This document shows, piece by piece, positions 1 to 9,238 of a stretch of DNA of 64,000 bases. This DNA is from Vibrio sp. JPW-9-11-11. GTDB lineage: Bacteria; Pseudomonadota; Gammaproteobacteria; Enterobacterales; Vibrionaceae. A model generated the notes under the pieces. That model saw nothing but the letters and a program-made list of their open reading frames with translations. It did not search any database and was not told where the DNA came from. The stretch is from NCBI RefSeq assembly GCF_013369335.1, contig NZ_SZQJ01000004.1, positions 372,001-436,000 on the forward strand, written 5' to 3'. The first letter of the stretch is position 1, and every line of letters begins with the position of its first letter. The position numbers and the translations under genes were made by a program.

Positions 1-670
1 GATTCGCGTTAACGTACGCGTGATCGCGGCAACGCATCGCAATCTTGAGTCGATGATTGACGACGAGTCATTCCGTGAAGATCTTTACTATCGTTTGAAT
101 GTGTTCCCGATTGAGATGCCTGCTTTGCGCGATCGTAAAGAAGATATTCCGTTGCTACTTCAAGAGTTGATGACGCGAATGGAATCAGAAGGGGCACAGC
201 CGATCTGTTTTACACCGCGATCGATCAATTCTCTTATGGAGCACGAGTGGCCGGGTAACGTCCGTGAACTCGCGAATTTGGTTGAGCGGATGATCATTCT
301 TTATCCCAACAGTTTAGTCGACGTCAATCACTTACCGACCAAGTATCGTTATAGTGATATTCCTGAATTCCAACCTGAGTATCACAGCCGCGAATCGGTC
401 GAAGAGCAAGAGCGTGATGCGCTGCAGGATATCTTTGCTGAAGACTTTAGCTTCGAGTCGAACGATGTGTTTGAACAACATGATAACGCACCACAAAGCT
501 TACCCCCTGAAGGGGTTAACTTGAAAGAGATGCTAGCTGATTTGGAAGTGAACATGATCAATCAAGCGTTAGATGCTCAAGGTGGTGTGGTCGCGAGGGC
601 GGCTGATATGTTAGGTATGCGCCGTACGACCTTGGTGGAGAAGATGCGCAAGTACAACTTGCAGCGATAA
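1..670 (+). CDS. flrA: FlrA, sigma-54-dependent flagellar master regulator (5' truncated)
   Basis: This is the C-terminal part of a bacterial enhancer-binding protein; the reading frame is open from position 2, so the start lies outside the window. Visible are the end of the AAA+ sigma-54 interaction domain (REDLYYRLNVFPI, then EWPGNVREL) and, after an acidic linker, a Fis-type helix-turn-helix at the end (ARAADMLGMRRTTLVEKMRK). The next genes are flrB, flrC and fliE, which is the Vibrio order, so FlrA is the best name. In Vibrio cholerae FlrA activates the class II flagellar genes, including flrBC and flhA, with sigma-54 polymerase. The receiver-like N-terminus and the GAFTGA loop are not in the window. 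The identity rests mostly on context, because the closely related FlrC has the same domains. Confidence 0.93.
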   Translation, partial: IRVNVRVIAATHRNLESMIDDESFREDLYYRLNVFPIEMPALRDRKEDIPLLLQELMTRMESEGAQPICFTPRSINSLMEHEWPGNVRELANLVERMIILYPNSLVDVNHLPTKYRYSDIPEFQPEYHSRESVEEQERDALQDIFAEDFSFESNDVFEQHDNAPQSLPPEGVNLKEMLADLEVNMINQALDAQGGVVARAADMLGMRRTTLVEKMRKYNLQR

Positions 671-731
671 AGTGTTCAAATATTGACTGTCAATTTATCG
701 ACTTCTCTATAAGTGACTGAAAATAAAGAAT

Positions 732-775
732 AATAGCCTGGCGTGCTTTTTGCATTACAGGCTATTGTAGTTTTT
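732..775 (+). terminator. Inverted repeat around the flrBC promoter, possible flrA terminator
   Basis: AATAGCCTG at 732-740 and CAGGCTATT at 758-766 are exact inverted copies around a 17-base loop, and GTAGTTTTT follows. RNA coming from flrA could fold here and stop. The same repeat encloses the whole sigma-54 promoter. The stem is exact, but the loop is long and the T run is four bases from the stem, so the terminator role is only an inference. Confidence 0.4.
739..754 (+). promoter_or_regulatory. sigma-54 promoter of flrBC
   Basis: The sequence TGGCGTGCTTTTTGCA matches the -24/-12 consensus, with GG and GC ten bases apart. It lies about 40 bases upstream of the flrB start. Transcription should begin near 765. 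It fits the known FlrA plus sigma-54 control of flrBC in Vibrio cholerae. A perfect 9-base inverted repeat flanks it (732-740 and 758-766). Confidence 0.88.
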
Positions 776-791
776 AAGGCAGAAATACGTC

Positions 792-1850
792 ATGCACTCA
801 ACAACATCCACTGATAATCCAACACCGCTGGGTACCCTGGAGCAACAAGTCGAACGTTATCAACAGGTTCTTGATGTGATGCCAGCAGGGGTCATTTTGC
901 TTGATACCCAAGGTACAGTGCAGGAAGCAAATCCAGAAGCACAACGCCTGTTGGAGGTGCCGCTTGTGGGAGAAAAGTGGTTCGAAGTGATTCAACAAGC
1001 GTTTGCACCGCGTGAAGATGACGGTCACGAGATTTCACTTCGTAACGGGCGAAAAGTGCGTTTGGCGATTTCAGCCTCGACGACCGGACAGTTGATCTTG
1101 ATTACCGACCTGACAGAAACACGCTTATTGCAATCACGGATTAGTGATTTGCAGCGTTTATCTTCACTTGGCCGTATGGTAGCGTCGCTGGCACATCAGG
1201 TTCGAACTCCTTTGTCGAGTGCGATGCTCTACGCCTCCAATCTTGCGGCGCCTAACTTACCCGCCGCAACGAAAGATCGCTTTCAAACCAAACTGATGGA
1301 CCGATTGCATGACCTAGAAAAGCAGGTCAATGACATGTTGTTGTTCGCTAAAGGTGGGGATAACAAAGTCGTCAAACCGTTCACCGTTGAAGACTTGATG
1401 ACGGAATTCTTCCCGATGATAGAGACGGCCTTAAAAAACAATCACATTGATTTTCACCTTGAAGTGGAACAGGAGCAGACTCAACTGCTTGGCAACGCTA
1501 ATGCGGTCGCCTCTGCGCTGAGCAATCTGGCGATGAATGCGATTCAAATCTCAGGAAAAGGATCCCAGTTGGATGTGTTTTGTCGTCCGGTTTCGGGTGA
1601 ACTTCGGATATCAGTACAAGACAGTGGTCCAGGCGTGCCTGAAGAGCTGAAAAACAAGATTATGGAGCCTTTCTTCACCACCCGTTCGCAAGGTACCGGG
1701 CTTGGTTTAGCGGTAGTACAAATGGTGTGCCGCGCACATGACGGAAGGTTAGAACTGATTTCAGAACAGGGAGAGGGGGCGTGCTTTACTATGTGCCTGC
1801 CGCTTGAGCGTCACCCTGATGTTGAACAAGAACCAATCACTGGAGAATGA
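792..1850 (+). CDS. flrB: FlrB, flagellar sensor histidine kinase
   Basis: This 352-residue soluble histidine kinase phosphorylates FlrC, the next gene. An N-terminal PAS-like domain spans about residues 20-110. The HisKA helix carries the H-box LAHQVRTPL with His135. The HATPase_c domain has an N box (NLAMNAIQI), a G1 box (DSGPGVP), an F box (FFTT) and a G2 box (GTGLGL). No membrane segment is present, as expected for this cytoplasmic kinase. It is led by a sigma-54 promoter and its end abuts flrC with a small overlap of possible starts, so the two are co-transcribed. The signal that FlrB senses is not evident from the sequence. Confidence 0.95.
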   Translation: MHSTTSTDNPTPLGTLEQQVERYQQVLDVMPAGVILLDTQGTVQEANPEAQRLLEVPLVGEKWFEVIQQAFAPREDDGHEISLRNGRKVRLAISASTTGQLILITDLTETRLLQSRISDLQRLSSLGRMVASLAHQVRTPLSSAMLYASNLAAPNLPAATKDRFQTKLMDRLHDLEKQVNDMLLFAKGGDNKVVKPFTVEDLMTEFFPMIETALKNNHIDFHLEVEQEQTQLLGNANAVASALSNLAMNAIQISGKGSQLDVFCRPVSGELRISVQDSGPGVPEELKNKIMEPFFTTRSQGTGLGLAVVQMVCRAHDGRLELISEQGEGACFTMCLPLERHPDVEQEPITGE

Positions 1851-1852
1851 CT

Positions 1853-3256
1853 ATGGCTCAAAGTAAGGTCCTGATAGTAGAAGATGATGAAGGTCTACGT
1901 GAGGCTCTCGTCGATACGTTGGCGTTGGCTGGCTACGAATGGCTCGAAGCCGATAGTGCCGAAGATGCCTTAGTCAAGCTCAAGTCGAACAGTGTGGACA
2001 TTGTCGTTTCAGACGTACAGATGGCGGGTATGGGCGGTTTGGCGCTATTGCGCAACATCAAGCAGCATTGGCCTAATTTACCCGTATTGCTGATGACCGC
2101 ATACGCTAACATCGAAGATGCTGTGTCAGCGATGAAAGATGGCGCGATTGACTACATGGCCAAACCCTTTGCCCCAGAAGTTCTGCTCAACATGGTCAGT
2201 CGTTATGCACCAGTTAAGTCGGATGATAATGGCGATGCAGTGGTGGCGGATGAAAAAAGCATTAAGCTTCTCGCACTGGCTGATAAGGTGGCAAAAACCG
2301 ACGCTAGCGTGATGGTGTTAGGCCCAAGCGGTTCGGGTAAAGAGGTAATGTCTCGCTACATTCATAACGCGTCTAACCGTAAAGACGGCCCATTTGTGGC
2401 GATTAACTGTGCCGCGATTCCCGACAACATGCTAGAAGCAACCCTGTTTGGTTACGAAAAAGGCGCATTTACTGGCGCGGTTCAAGCGTGTCCTGGTAAA
2501 TTTGAACAAGCTCAAGGCGGTACCATTTTGCTCGATGAGATCAGTGAAATGGACCTTAACCTGCAAGCGAAACTGCTGCGTGTGCTACAAGAGCGTGAAG
2601 TGGAGCGTTTAGGGAGCCGCAAAAGTATCAAGCTTGATGTACGCGTATTGGCGACCAGTAACCGGGACCTTAAACAGTATGTTCAAGAAGGGAATTTCCG
2701 CGAAGATTTATACTATCGGCTCAATGTCTTCCCGATCACTTGGCCAGCACTGAGCGAGCGTCAAGGTGATATCGAACCATTGGCTAATCATTTAGTTGAA
2801 CGCCATTGCCAAAAACTGGGTCTGCCAGTGCCTACTTTGTCACCTCAAGCGGTGGCTAAACTTATGGCTTACCCTTGGCCAGGTAACGTACGTGAACTCG
2901 ACAACGTGGTGCAGCGGGCGTTGATCCTGAGTGAAAATGGCCATATTGATGCTAGCCATATCTTGCTTGAAGGACTCGATTGGCAAGATGCATCGAGCCT
3001 GCAAGTCGCGGTGGAAAGTCGCGATAACTCAGTGATCCCAGAGATTAAGCCCATCGCAGAAGCGAGCAAGAATATCACTTCAAGCAGTGGTCTTGGAGGT
3101 GAGCTCAGAGACCAAGAGTTTGCCATTATCCTCGAAACATTAGAGGAGTGTAATGGTCGCCGCAAAGAGATGGCAGAAAAGCTAGGTATTAGTCCGCGTA
3201 CTTTACGCTACAAGTTAGCAAAAATGCGTGATGCCGGGATTGATATTCCAAACTAA
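1853..3256 (+). CDS. flrC: FlrC, sigma-54 response regulator for class III flagellar genes
   Basis: The N-terminal receiver domain has its phosphorylated Asp in VVSDVQMAG. The AAA+ domain follows with Walker A (GPSGSGKE), GAFTGA (the sigma-54 contact loop) and Walker B (GGTILLDE), and a C-terminal Fis-type helix-turn-helix ends the protein. Phosphorylated by FlrB, it activates sigma-54 promoters such as those of fliE and fliK. I prefer the ATG at 1853 to the in-frame ATG at 1847. GGAG at 1842-1845 is seven bases from 1853 but only one base from 1847. The later start also makes the phosphorylated residue Asp54, the number used for Vibrio cholerae FlrC. The product is 467 residues. Confidence 0.95.
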   Translation: MAQSKVLIVEDDEGLREALVDTLALAGYEWLEADSAEDALVKLKSNSVDIVVSDVQMAGMGGLALLRNIKQHWPNLPVLLMTAYANIEDAVSAMKDGAIDYMAKPFAPEVLLNMVSRYAPVKSDDNGDAVVADEKSIKLLALADKVAKTDASVMVLGPSGSGKEVMSRYIHNASNRKDGPFVAINCAAIPDNMLEATLFGYEKGAFTGAVQACPGKFEQAQGGTILLDEISEMDLNLQAKLLRVLQEREVERLGSRKSIKLDVRVLATSNRDLKQYVQEGNFREDLYYRLNVFPITWPALSERQGDIEPLANHLVERHCQKLGLPVPTLSPQAVAKLMAYPWPGNVRELDNVVQRALILSENGHIDASHILLEGLDWQDASSLQVAVESRDNSVIPEIKPIAEASKNITSSSGLGGELRDQEFAIILETLEECNGRRKEMAEKLGISPRTLRYKLAKMRDAGIDIPN

Positions 3257-3283
3257 CGTGTTATTTTCCTTTATCAACCGACG

Positions 3284-3299
3284 TGGCACGAGGATTGCA
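3284..3299 (+). promoter_or_regulatory. sigma-54 promoter of the fliE operon
   Basis: TGGCACGAGGATTGCA is a perfect match to the consensus TGGCACG-N4-TTGCA. It sits 54 bases upstream of the fliE start, in the 96-base gap after flrC. In Vibrio this operon depends on FlrC and sigma-54. Confidence 0.94.
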
Positions 3300-3352
3300 G
3301 CGTCATAAGTCCAGCACATGTTTATGTCAAAGAGTTGACAACCGAGGTTTTG

Positions 3353-3664
3353 ATGAGAGTTGATGGTTTTCAAAGCGAAATGCAAGCAATGATGTTCGAA
3401 GCAAGCGGTACTAAACCTGCGGCGACAGGACAAACGGTCGGTGCGGACTTTGGTCAGCTGCTTAATAATGCTATCAATAATGTCAATCATCTTTCGAAAG
3501 TCTCCGGCGATCTACAAACCCGTTTTGACCGTGGTGATGCCGATGTCTCTCTCTCTGACGTAATGATCGCCAGAAATAAATCCAGCGTCGCTTTTGAAGC
3601 AACAATTCAAGTACGTAATAAGCTAGTAGAAGCGTACAAAGAATTGATGAATATGCCGGTTTAA
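3353..3664 (+). CDS. fliE: FliE, hook-basal body junction protein
   Basis: The small FliE subunit joins the MS ring to the proximal rod and is an early substrate of the flagellar export gate. The protein is 103 residues, the normal family length, with the typical ending ATIQVRNKLVEAYKELMNMPV. The ATG at 3353 follows GAGG at 3344-3347 with five bases between. An in-frame TTG at 3335 would add six residues but has no ribosome site and is rejected. It is the first gene of the operon reading through fliJ. Confidence 0.95.
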   Translation: MRVDGFQSEMQAMMFEASGTKPAATGQTVGADFGQLLNNAINNVNHLSKVSGDLQTRFDRGDADVSLSDVMIARNKSSVAFEATIQVRNKLVEAYKELMNMPV

Positions 3665-3681
3665 GTAGTTAGGTAAAGTCT

Positions 3682-5427
3682 GTGGCAGAGCAAAATCAAT
3701 CAACGGATCTCACGGTGGCCGACGGCGGTGCAGACAGCGCAATGCTTGCAACCACTGATCTCGATACCAATGTCCAGAACCCTGATCTGGACGAAAAGAG
3801 TAGTTCAAAGTTTGATATGGCAGTCGGCGACCTCGACTTGCTGCGTCAAGTCGTATTGGTTCTGTCGATCTCCATCTGTGTTGCTCTGATCGTTATGCTG
3901 TTTTTCTGGGTCAAAGAGCCAGAAATGCGCCCACTAGGCGCTTACGAAACAGAAGAATTAATTCCTGTCCTTGATTATCTAGATCAACAAAAATTCGACT
4001 ACAAACTCGATGGCAATACCATTTTAGTGCCCTCAAGTGACTACAATAGCCTAAAACTCGACATGGTTCGTGCTGGCTTAAATCAAGAGAAACAAGCCGG
4101 TGATGAAATTTTATTGCAAGACATGGGGTTTGGTGTTTCTCAACGCTTAGAACAAGAGCGTTTAAAGCTGAGCCGCGAACGTCAATTATCGAAAGCCATC
4201 GAAGAGATGAAGCAAGTGCGCAAAGCTCGCGTCCTGCTCGCCTTGCCAAAACAGAGTGTGTTTGTTCGTCACAATCAAGAGGCATCAGCGTCGGTGTTCT
4301 TGACACTTAAAACTGGCACCAACTTAAAGCAAGAAGAAGTCGACTCTGTGGTTGATATGGTGGCGAGCGCCGTGCCGGGTATGAAACCTAATCGCATTAC
4401 GGTCACGGATCAACATGGTCGTTTGCTGAGCTCTGGCTCTCAAGATCCAGCTTCTGCTGCGCGCCGTAAAGAACACGAAATGGAGCGTAAACAAGAGCAA
4501 GCGCTACGTGAAAAAATTGACTCTGTGCTGATCCCTATTTTGGGCTTTGGTAATTACACCGCTCAAGTGGATATTGAGCTCGATTTCAGCGCGATTGAAC
4601 AAACACGTAAAAGCTTTGACCCCAACACCCCCGCCACCCGTAGTGAGTACACGCTTGAAGATTACAACAACGGTAATGTGGTTGCTGGCGTACCTGGTGC
4701 GTTAAGTAATCAGCCACCTGCCGATGCCTCTATCCCACAAGATGTCGCGCAAATGAAAGATGGAAGTTTGCTTGGCCAAGGGTCGGTGCACAAAGAGGCG
4801 ACACGGAACTTTGAGCTCGATACGACCATCAGCCATGAGCGCAGACAAACGGGGATTGTTAATCGCCAAACGGTCGCAGTCGCGGTGAAAAACCGTGCTG
4901 TGGTTAACCCAGACACAGGTGAAACGAGTTATGAACCGATTTCTGATGCTGAGCTAAACTCTATTAAGCAGTTGCTGGTTGGAACCGTAGGTTTCAGTGA
5001 GGCGCGTGGTGATTTGCTCAATGTGCTTAGCATGCAATTCGCAGAGCCTGAAGTTGAGGTGTTGGCGGATGTGCCAATCTGGGAGCATCCAAACTTCAAC
5101 GATTGGATACGTTGGTTTGCGAGCGCGTTGGTCATTATCGTTGTAGTTTTGGTACTGGTTCGCCCAGCGATGAAGAAACTACTCAACCCTGCTTCGGATG
5201 ACGATGAGCAGCTTTACGGCCCTGATGGCCTGCCAATCGGTGCGGATGGCGAAACTAGCCTAATCGGCGGCGATTTAGACGGTGGTGAGTTATTTGAGTT
5301 TGGCTCAAGTATCGACTTGCCTAATTTACACAAAGATGAAGATGTGCTGAAAGCGGTGCGTGCCTTGGTTGCCAACGAGCCAGAGCTAGCGGCACAAGTT
5401 GTGAAGAATTGGATGCAGGATGCCTAA
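3682..5427 (+). CDS. fliF: FliF, flagellar MS-ring protein
   Basis: FliF forms the MS ring in the inner membrane, the platform for the rotor and export gate. The 581-residue protein has an acidic N-terminal tail, a first membrane segment at about residues 55-77, ring-building motifs in the periplasmic part, a second membrane segment at about 476-496, and a cytoplasmic tail that binds FliG. The start is GTG at 3682, preceded by AGGTAA. The stop overlaps the fliG start by eight bases, so translation of these two partners is likely coupled. The N-terminal tail before the first membrane helix is longer than in enteric FliF. Confidence 0.96.
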   Translation: MAEQNQSTDLTVADGGADSAMLATTDLDTNVQNPDLDEKSSSKFDMAVGDLDLLRQVVLVLSISICVALIVMLFFWVKEPEMRPLGAYETEELIPVLDYLDQQKFDYKLDGNTILVPSSDYNSLKLDMVRAGLNQEKQAGDEILLQDMGFGVSQRLEQERLKLSRERQLSKAIEEMKQVRKARVLLALPKQSVFVRHNQEASASVFLTLKTGTNLKQEEVDSVVDMVASAVPGMKPNRITVTDQHGRLLSSGSQDPASAARRKEHEMERKQEQALREKIDSVLIPILGFGNYTAQVDIELDFSAIEQTRKSFDPNTPATRSEYTLEDYNNGNVVAGVPGALSNQPPADASIPQDVAQMKDGSLLGQGSVHKEATRNFELDTTISHERRQTGIVNRQTVAVAVKNRAVVNPDTGETSYEPISDAELNSIKQLLVGTVGFSEARGDLLNVLSMQFAEPEVEVLADVPIWEHPNFNDWIRWFASALVIIVVVLVLVRPAMKKLLNPASDDDEQLYGPDGLPIGADGETSLIGGDLDGGELFEFGSSIDLPNLHKDEDVLKAVRALVANEPELAAQVVKNWMQDA

Positions 5428-6475
5428 CGAAATAGTTCCACAAAATGAGGGCGGTGAGGTAGTAGAAAACTCCGTCGACATAGAAAGTATACCGGGCGAA
5501 GAGCGTGCGGCTATCCTGTTGTTGAGTCTTAATGAAGAAGATGCCGCAGGGATTATTCGCCATTTAGAGCCAAAGCAAGTTCAACGTGTTGGTAGCGCGA
5601 TGGCGCGCGCCGCAGACTTGAGCCAAGACAAAGTCGGAGCCGTGCATCGTGCCTTTTTGGAAGATATCCAGAAATACACCAATATCGGTATGGGCAGTGA
5701 AGACTTTATGCGCAATGCCTTAGTTGCAGCGCTGGGTGAAGACAAAGCGAATAACCTTGTTGACCAAATTCTGTTGGGTACGGGCTCTAAAGGTCTCGAT
5801 TCGTTGAAATGGATGGATCCACGCCAGGTAGCCAGCATTATCATCAACGAGCACCCTCAGATCCAGACCATCGTCCTGTCATATCTCGATCCCGACCAAT
5901 CAGCGGAGATCCTATCTCAGTTTGCCGAGCGTGACCGCCTCGACTTGATGATGCGCATTGCTAACCTTGAAGAAGTTCAACCGTCAGCACTGGCTGAGCT
6001 GAACGAAATCATGGAGAAACAGTTTGCGGGTCAAGCTGGTGCGCAAGCGGCCAAAATTGGCGGCTTGAAAGCAGCAGCAGAGATCATGAACTACATGGAC
6101 AACAACGTCGAAGGCATCTTGATGGAGCAGATTCGCGATCAAGACGAAGACATGGCGACGCAAATTCAAGATCTCATGTTTGTGTTCGAAAACCTTATCG
6201 AAGTGGACGATCAAGGTATTCAAAAACTGCTGCGTGATGTGCCACAAGACGCCTTGCAGCGTGCATTGAAAGGGGCGGATGACGCACTACGAGATAAGAT
6301 CTTCAAGAACATGTCGAAACGTGCTGCTGAGATGATGCGTGATGACCTTGAGGCGATGCCTCCAATCAAGGTGTCTGATGTAGAAGCCGCACAGAAAGAA
6401 GTATTGGCAGTCGCTCGTCGTATGGCCGACTCTGGTGAGCTCATGCTCGGCGGCGGTGCGGATGAATTCCTCTAA
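5420..6475 (+). CDS. fliG: FliG, flagellar rotor and switch protein
   Basis: FliG sits on FliF and carries the torque-generating face of the rotor. The 351-residue protein has an N-terminal FliF-binding domain, a middle domain with the conserved EHPQ motif (NEHPQIQTI), a Gly-Gly hinge (KIGGLKAAAEI) and a charged C-terminal domain that contacts the stator (in Vibrio the sodium-driven PomA/PomB). It overlaps the end of fliF and precedes fliH in the same operon. Confidence 0.97.
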   Translation: MPNEIVPQNEGGEVVENSVDIESIPGEERAAILLLSLNEEDAAGIIRHLEPKQVQRVGSAMARAADLSQDKVGAVHRAFLEDIQKYTNIGMGSEDFMRNALVAALGEDKANNLVDQILLGTGSKGLDSLKWMDPRQVASIIINEHPQIQTIVLSYLDPDQSAEILSQFAERDRLDLMMRIANLEEVQPSALAELNEIMEKQFAGQAGAQAAKIGGLKAAAEIMNYMDNNVEGILMEQIRDQDEDMATQIQDLMFVFENLIEVDDQGIQKLLRDVPQDALQRALKGADDALRDKIFKNMSKRAAEMMRDDLEAMPPIKVSDVEAAQKEVLAVARRMADSGELMLGGGADEFL

Positions 6476-6495
6476 GTTGAATAGCTAAGGTCTGT

Positions 6496-7296
6496 ATGTC
6501 TTTGGAAAGAAAGCGCGGTTTTTTACGACTGGATAACGATGATCAGGTAGAGAAACCTGAACGTTGGGGTATGCCTGACTACACTGCGCAAACTCACAAC
6601 CAAGCCAAAGAAACGGCGATGAACTATGACCCGAGCTGGATGCCGATCGCCGAGCCGGTAAAAGAAGAGGCGCCTAAAGAGCTCACACAAGATGAAATAG
6701 AACTGATCAAGCAGCAGGCTTATCAGGAAGGGCTTCATCAGGGCCAAGAGGCGGGCTTTAAGCAGGGTTATGACAAAGGTAAACAGCAAGGTTTTGATGA
6801 GGGCAAGCAAGAAGGCTTAGAAGCGGGCAAAATTGAAGGCGTTGCAGCAGGCCAAGAGTTTATTCAGCAGCAGGTGCAAACGTTCGTCAACCTTGCCAAT
6901 CAGTTTGCCCAGCCACTTGAGCTAATGAACGCTCAAGTAGAAAAACAGTTGGTCGACATGGTGCTGACTTTGGTCAAAGAAGTCGTCCATGTCGAAGTCC
7001 AAACTAATCCTCAAGTGGTGCTCGACACCATCAAGCAGTCGGTGGAGTCTCTGCCGATATCGGGCCATGCCATTACGCTCAAACTTCACCCAGATGATGT
7101 AGAAATCATCCGCTCTTCTTACGGTGAAGAGCAACTCGAATTTCGCAATTGGACGCTCATGAGCGAACCTGCGCTCAATAGAGGGGATGTGCAAATCGAA
7201 GCGGGTGAGTCGAGCGTCAACTATCGCATGGAAGATAGAATTCGTAGTGTCATCCAAAGTTTTTGTGGAGTGAATCGTCACCAAGGTGGTGAGTGA
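6496..7296 (+). CDS. fliH: FliH, negative regulator of the export ATPase FliI
   Basis: FliH dimers bind FliI and tether it to the export gate and to FliN in the C ring. The protein has 266 residues. Its centre holds a striking run of glycines spaced exactly every four residues, from Gly79 to Gly119 (eleven in all). This is the GxxxG-repeat helix known in this family, and the conserved C-terminal domain binds FliI. The stop codon overlaps the start of fliI by one base. Confidence 0.95.
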   Translation: MSLERKRGFLRLDNDDQVEKPERWGMPDYTAQTHNQAKETAMNYDPSWMPIAEPVKEEAPKELTQDEIELIKQQAYQEGLHQGQEAGFKQGYDKGKQQGFDEGKQEGLEAGKIEGVAAGQEFIQQQVQTFVNLANQFAQPLELMNAQVEKQLVDMVLTLVKEVVHVEVQTNPQVVLDTIKQSVESLPISGHAITLKLHPDDVEIIRSSYGEEQLEFRNWTLMSEPALNRGDVQIEAGESSVNYRMEDRIRSVIQSFCGVNRHQGGE

Positions 7297-8621
7297 TGCT
7301 AGCTCTGGCGGAACGTCTATCTCAATACAAAACACAAGGTTTAACCTGTCGCCCAGTGGCGTCGGGTAAGTTGGTGCGTGTGGTCGGTTTGACACTAGAA
7401 GCGACAGGGTGCCGCGCCCCCATTGGTAGCCTGTGCAAAGTCGAAACCATGCATGGTGAGACGGAAGCGGAAGTGGTCGGGTTTTCTGGTGACAATCTTT
7501 ACTTAATGCCAAGTGAACAAATAACGGGTGTGCTCCCAGGCGCTAAAGTGACACCCATGACCAGCGAATCAGGGCTACCTGTCGGGATGGAGCTACTTGG
7601 CCGTGTCATTGATGGGGTGGGTAACCCGCTTGATGGACTTGGGCCTATCTATACCGAGCAGCGCGCAGCATTTAACGCTGAGCCTATTAACCCGCTAGCA
7701 CGTAAACCGATTTCAGAACCATTGGACGTCGGTATTAAAGCCATTAACGGCTTATTGACGGTCGGCAAAGGTCAGCGAATTGGCTTATTTGCTGGATCGG
7801 GTGTGGGTAAATCGGTGACATTGGGGATGATGACTCGCGGGACCACTGCGCAAGTAGTCGTGGTAGGCCTAATCGGTGAACGTGGGCGTGAGGTCAAAGA
7901 GTTTATCGAAGAGATCCTTGGCGTTGATGGTCGCCAGCGCTCGGTAGTGGTTGCTGCGCCTGCAGACTCCTCACCACTAATGCGTTTAAAAGGCTGTCAA
8001 ACGGCACTCACTATTGCTGAATATTTCCGTGACCAAGGGCTAGATGTTCTGCTACTTATGGACTCGCTGACACGTTTTGCTCAAGCTCAGCGTGAGATAG
8101 CGCTGTCGGTGGGTGAGCCTCCCGCCACGAAAGGGTATCCACCATCGGTATTTGCTAAGTTACCGGCTCTGGTTGAACGTGCCGGTAACGGTAACCCTGA
8201 CCAAGGCTCGATTACGGCGTTTTTCACCGTACTAACGGAAGGTGACGACTTGCAAGATCCAATTGCCGATGCCTCGCGGGCAATATTAGATGGTCACGTC
8301 GTGCTGTCGCGTGAAATGGCGGATGCGGGTCATTACCCAGCCATCGATGTTGAGAAATCGGTCAGCCGTGTGATGCCACAGATCACCTCCGAAGAGCACA
8401 TCTTGATGTCGAAAGCGGTGAGGCAGGTACTGTCGATATGTCGTAAGAACCAAGATTTAGTCTCGATAGGGGCTTACAAGCCCGGTACAGATCAGGCGAT
8501 AGATGGGGCGTTTACCCTCAAACCTAAATTGGATGGTTATTTGCAACAAAGCATGAAAGAGACAGTACCATACGATATGTGCGTCAATATGCTACGTAAT
8601 TTGTTGCAAGGGGAAGGATAA
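7296..8621 (+). CDS. fliI: FliI, flagellar type III export ATPase
   Basis: FliI is the ATPase of the flagellar export apparatus, related to the F1 beta subunit. Walker A is AGSGVGKS near residue 166, followed by [13 protein letters not shown] and the [13 protein letters not shown] region, both hallmarks of the family. It has 441 residues, close to the usual length. I take the ATG at 7296, which overlaps the fliH stop (TGATG) and follows AAGGTGG. A GTG at 7293 would add one residue. It lies between its regulator fliH and fliJ, with which it forms the ATPase complex. Confidence 0.97.
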   Translation: MLALAERLSQYKTQGLTCRPVASGKLVRVVGLTLEATGCRAPIGSLCKVETMHGETEAEVVGFSGDNLYLMPSEQITGVLPGAKVTPMTSESGLPVGMELLGRVIDGVGNPLDGLGPIYTEQRAAFNAEPINPLARKPISEPLDVGIKAINGLLTVGKGQRIGLFAGSGVGKSVTLGMMTRGTTAQVVVVGLIGERGREVKEFIEEILGVDGRQRSVVVAAPADSSPLMRLKGCQTALTIAEYFRDQGLDVLLLMDSLTRFAQAQREIALSVGEPPATKGYPPSVFAKLPALVERAGNGNPDQGSITAFFTVLTEGDDLQDPIADASRAILDGHVVLSREMADAGHYPAIDVEKSVSRVMPQITSEEHILMSKAVRQVLSICRKNQDLVSIGAYKPGTDQAIDGAFTLKPKLDGYLQQSMKETVPYDMCVNMLRNLLQGEG

Positions 8622-8624
8622 TCG

Positions 8625-9065
8625 ATGGACAACGCGCTAGAGTTCTTGCTTGACCAAGCCAAAGAGCATGAAAACCAAGCGGCGTTGGCGCTTAGCCAAG
8701 CGCGCAATGAACTTGATGGTTATTATCAACAACTCGAACAGATTGAAAAGTATCGTCTCGACTACTGTCAGCAATTAGTCGATCGCGGCCAGCAAGGGCT
8801 CACGGCCAGCCAGTACTCCCACCTTAATCGATTTTTAACCACCTTAGATGAGACCCTTTCTAAGCAGAAACAGGCTGAGACGCATTTCATAGATCAAGTG
8901 AACAACTGTGAGCAAAATTGGTTGGAGTGTCGTAAAAAACGTCGTTCATATGAATGGTTAATTGAAAAAAAGCACGACGAAAATCAACGCTTGCAAAATC
9001 GACGAGAGCAACAACAAATGGATGAGTTTTCTACCCTTCAGTTTGGTCGTCGGAGCTTGAACTAG
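8625..9065 (+). CDS. fliJ: FliJ, export-apparatus central stalk
   Basis: This 146-residue, almost wholly helical coiled-coil protein is rich in Gln, Glu and Lys. FliJ inserts in the FliI hexamer, like the F1 gamma stalk, and helps bring chaperone complexes to the gate. The sequence itself is poorly conserved across species. The assignment relies on size, coiled-coil character and place directly after fliI (three-base gap, with AGGGGAAGGA upstream). It is the last gene of this operon, because a new promoter follows. Confidence 0.9.
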   Translation: MDNALEFLLDQAKEHENQAALALSQARNELDGYYQQLEQIEKYRLDYCQQLVDRGQQGLTASQYSHLNRFLTTLDETLSKQKQAETHFIDQVNNCEQNWLECRKKRRSYEWLIEKKHDENQRLQNRREQQQMDEFSTLQFGRRSLN

Positions 9066-9105
9066 CCTCACACCAATGATGTATCTCCCGAGCAGGCTTT
9101 GTATC

Positions 9106-9121
9106 TGGCGTACTTTTTGCA
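9106..9121 (+). promoter_or_regulatory. sigma-54 promoter of the fliK operon
   Basis: TGGCGTACTTTTTGCA has the correct -24/-12 elements and spacing. It lies in the 173-base gap between fliJ and fliK, about 118 bases before the fliK start, so the leader is long enough to hold downstream FlrC sites. In Vibrio cholerae FlrC is known to bind downstream of some of its start sites. Confidence 0.85.
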
Positions 9122-9238
9122 GAGTATCTCTCGTAACACGTCTCTAAGCGTAACCACACAAGCACCGAGCCCTACAGGGGGTCTAGCGTGTCTGTGCCAG
9201 ATAGCGCTCAATTCGCGCATTAAGTGAGTGAAGCTCGT

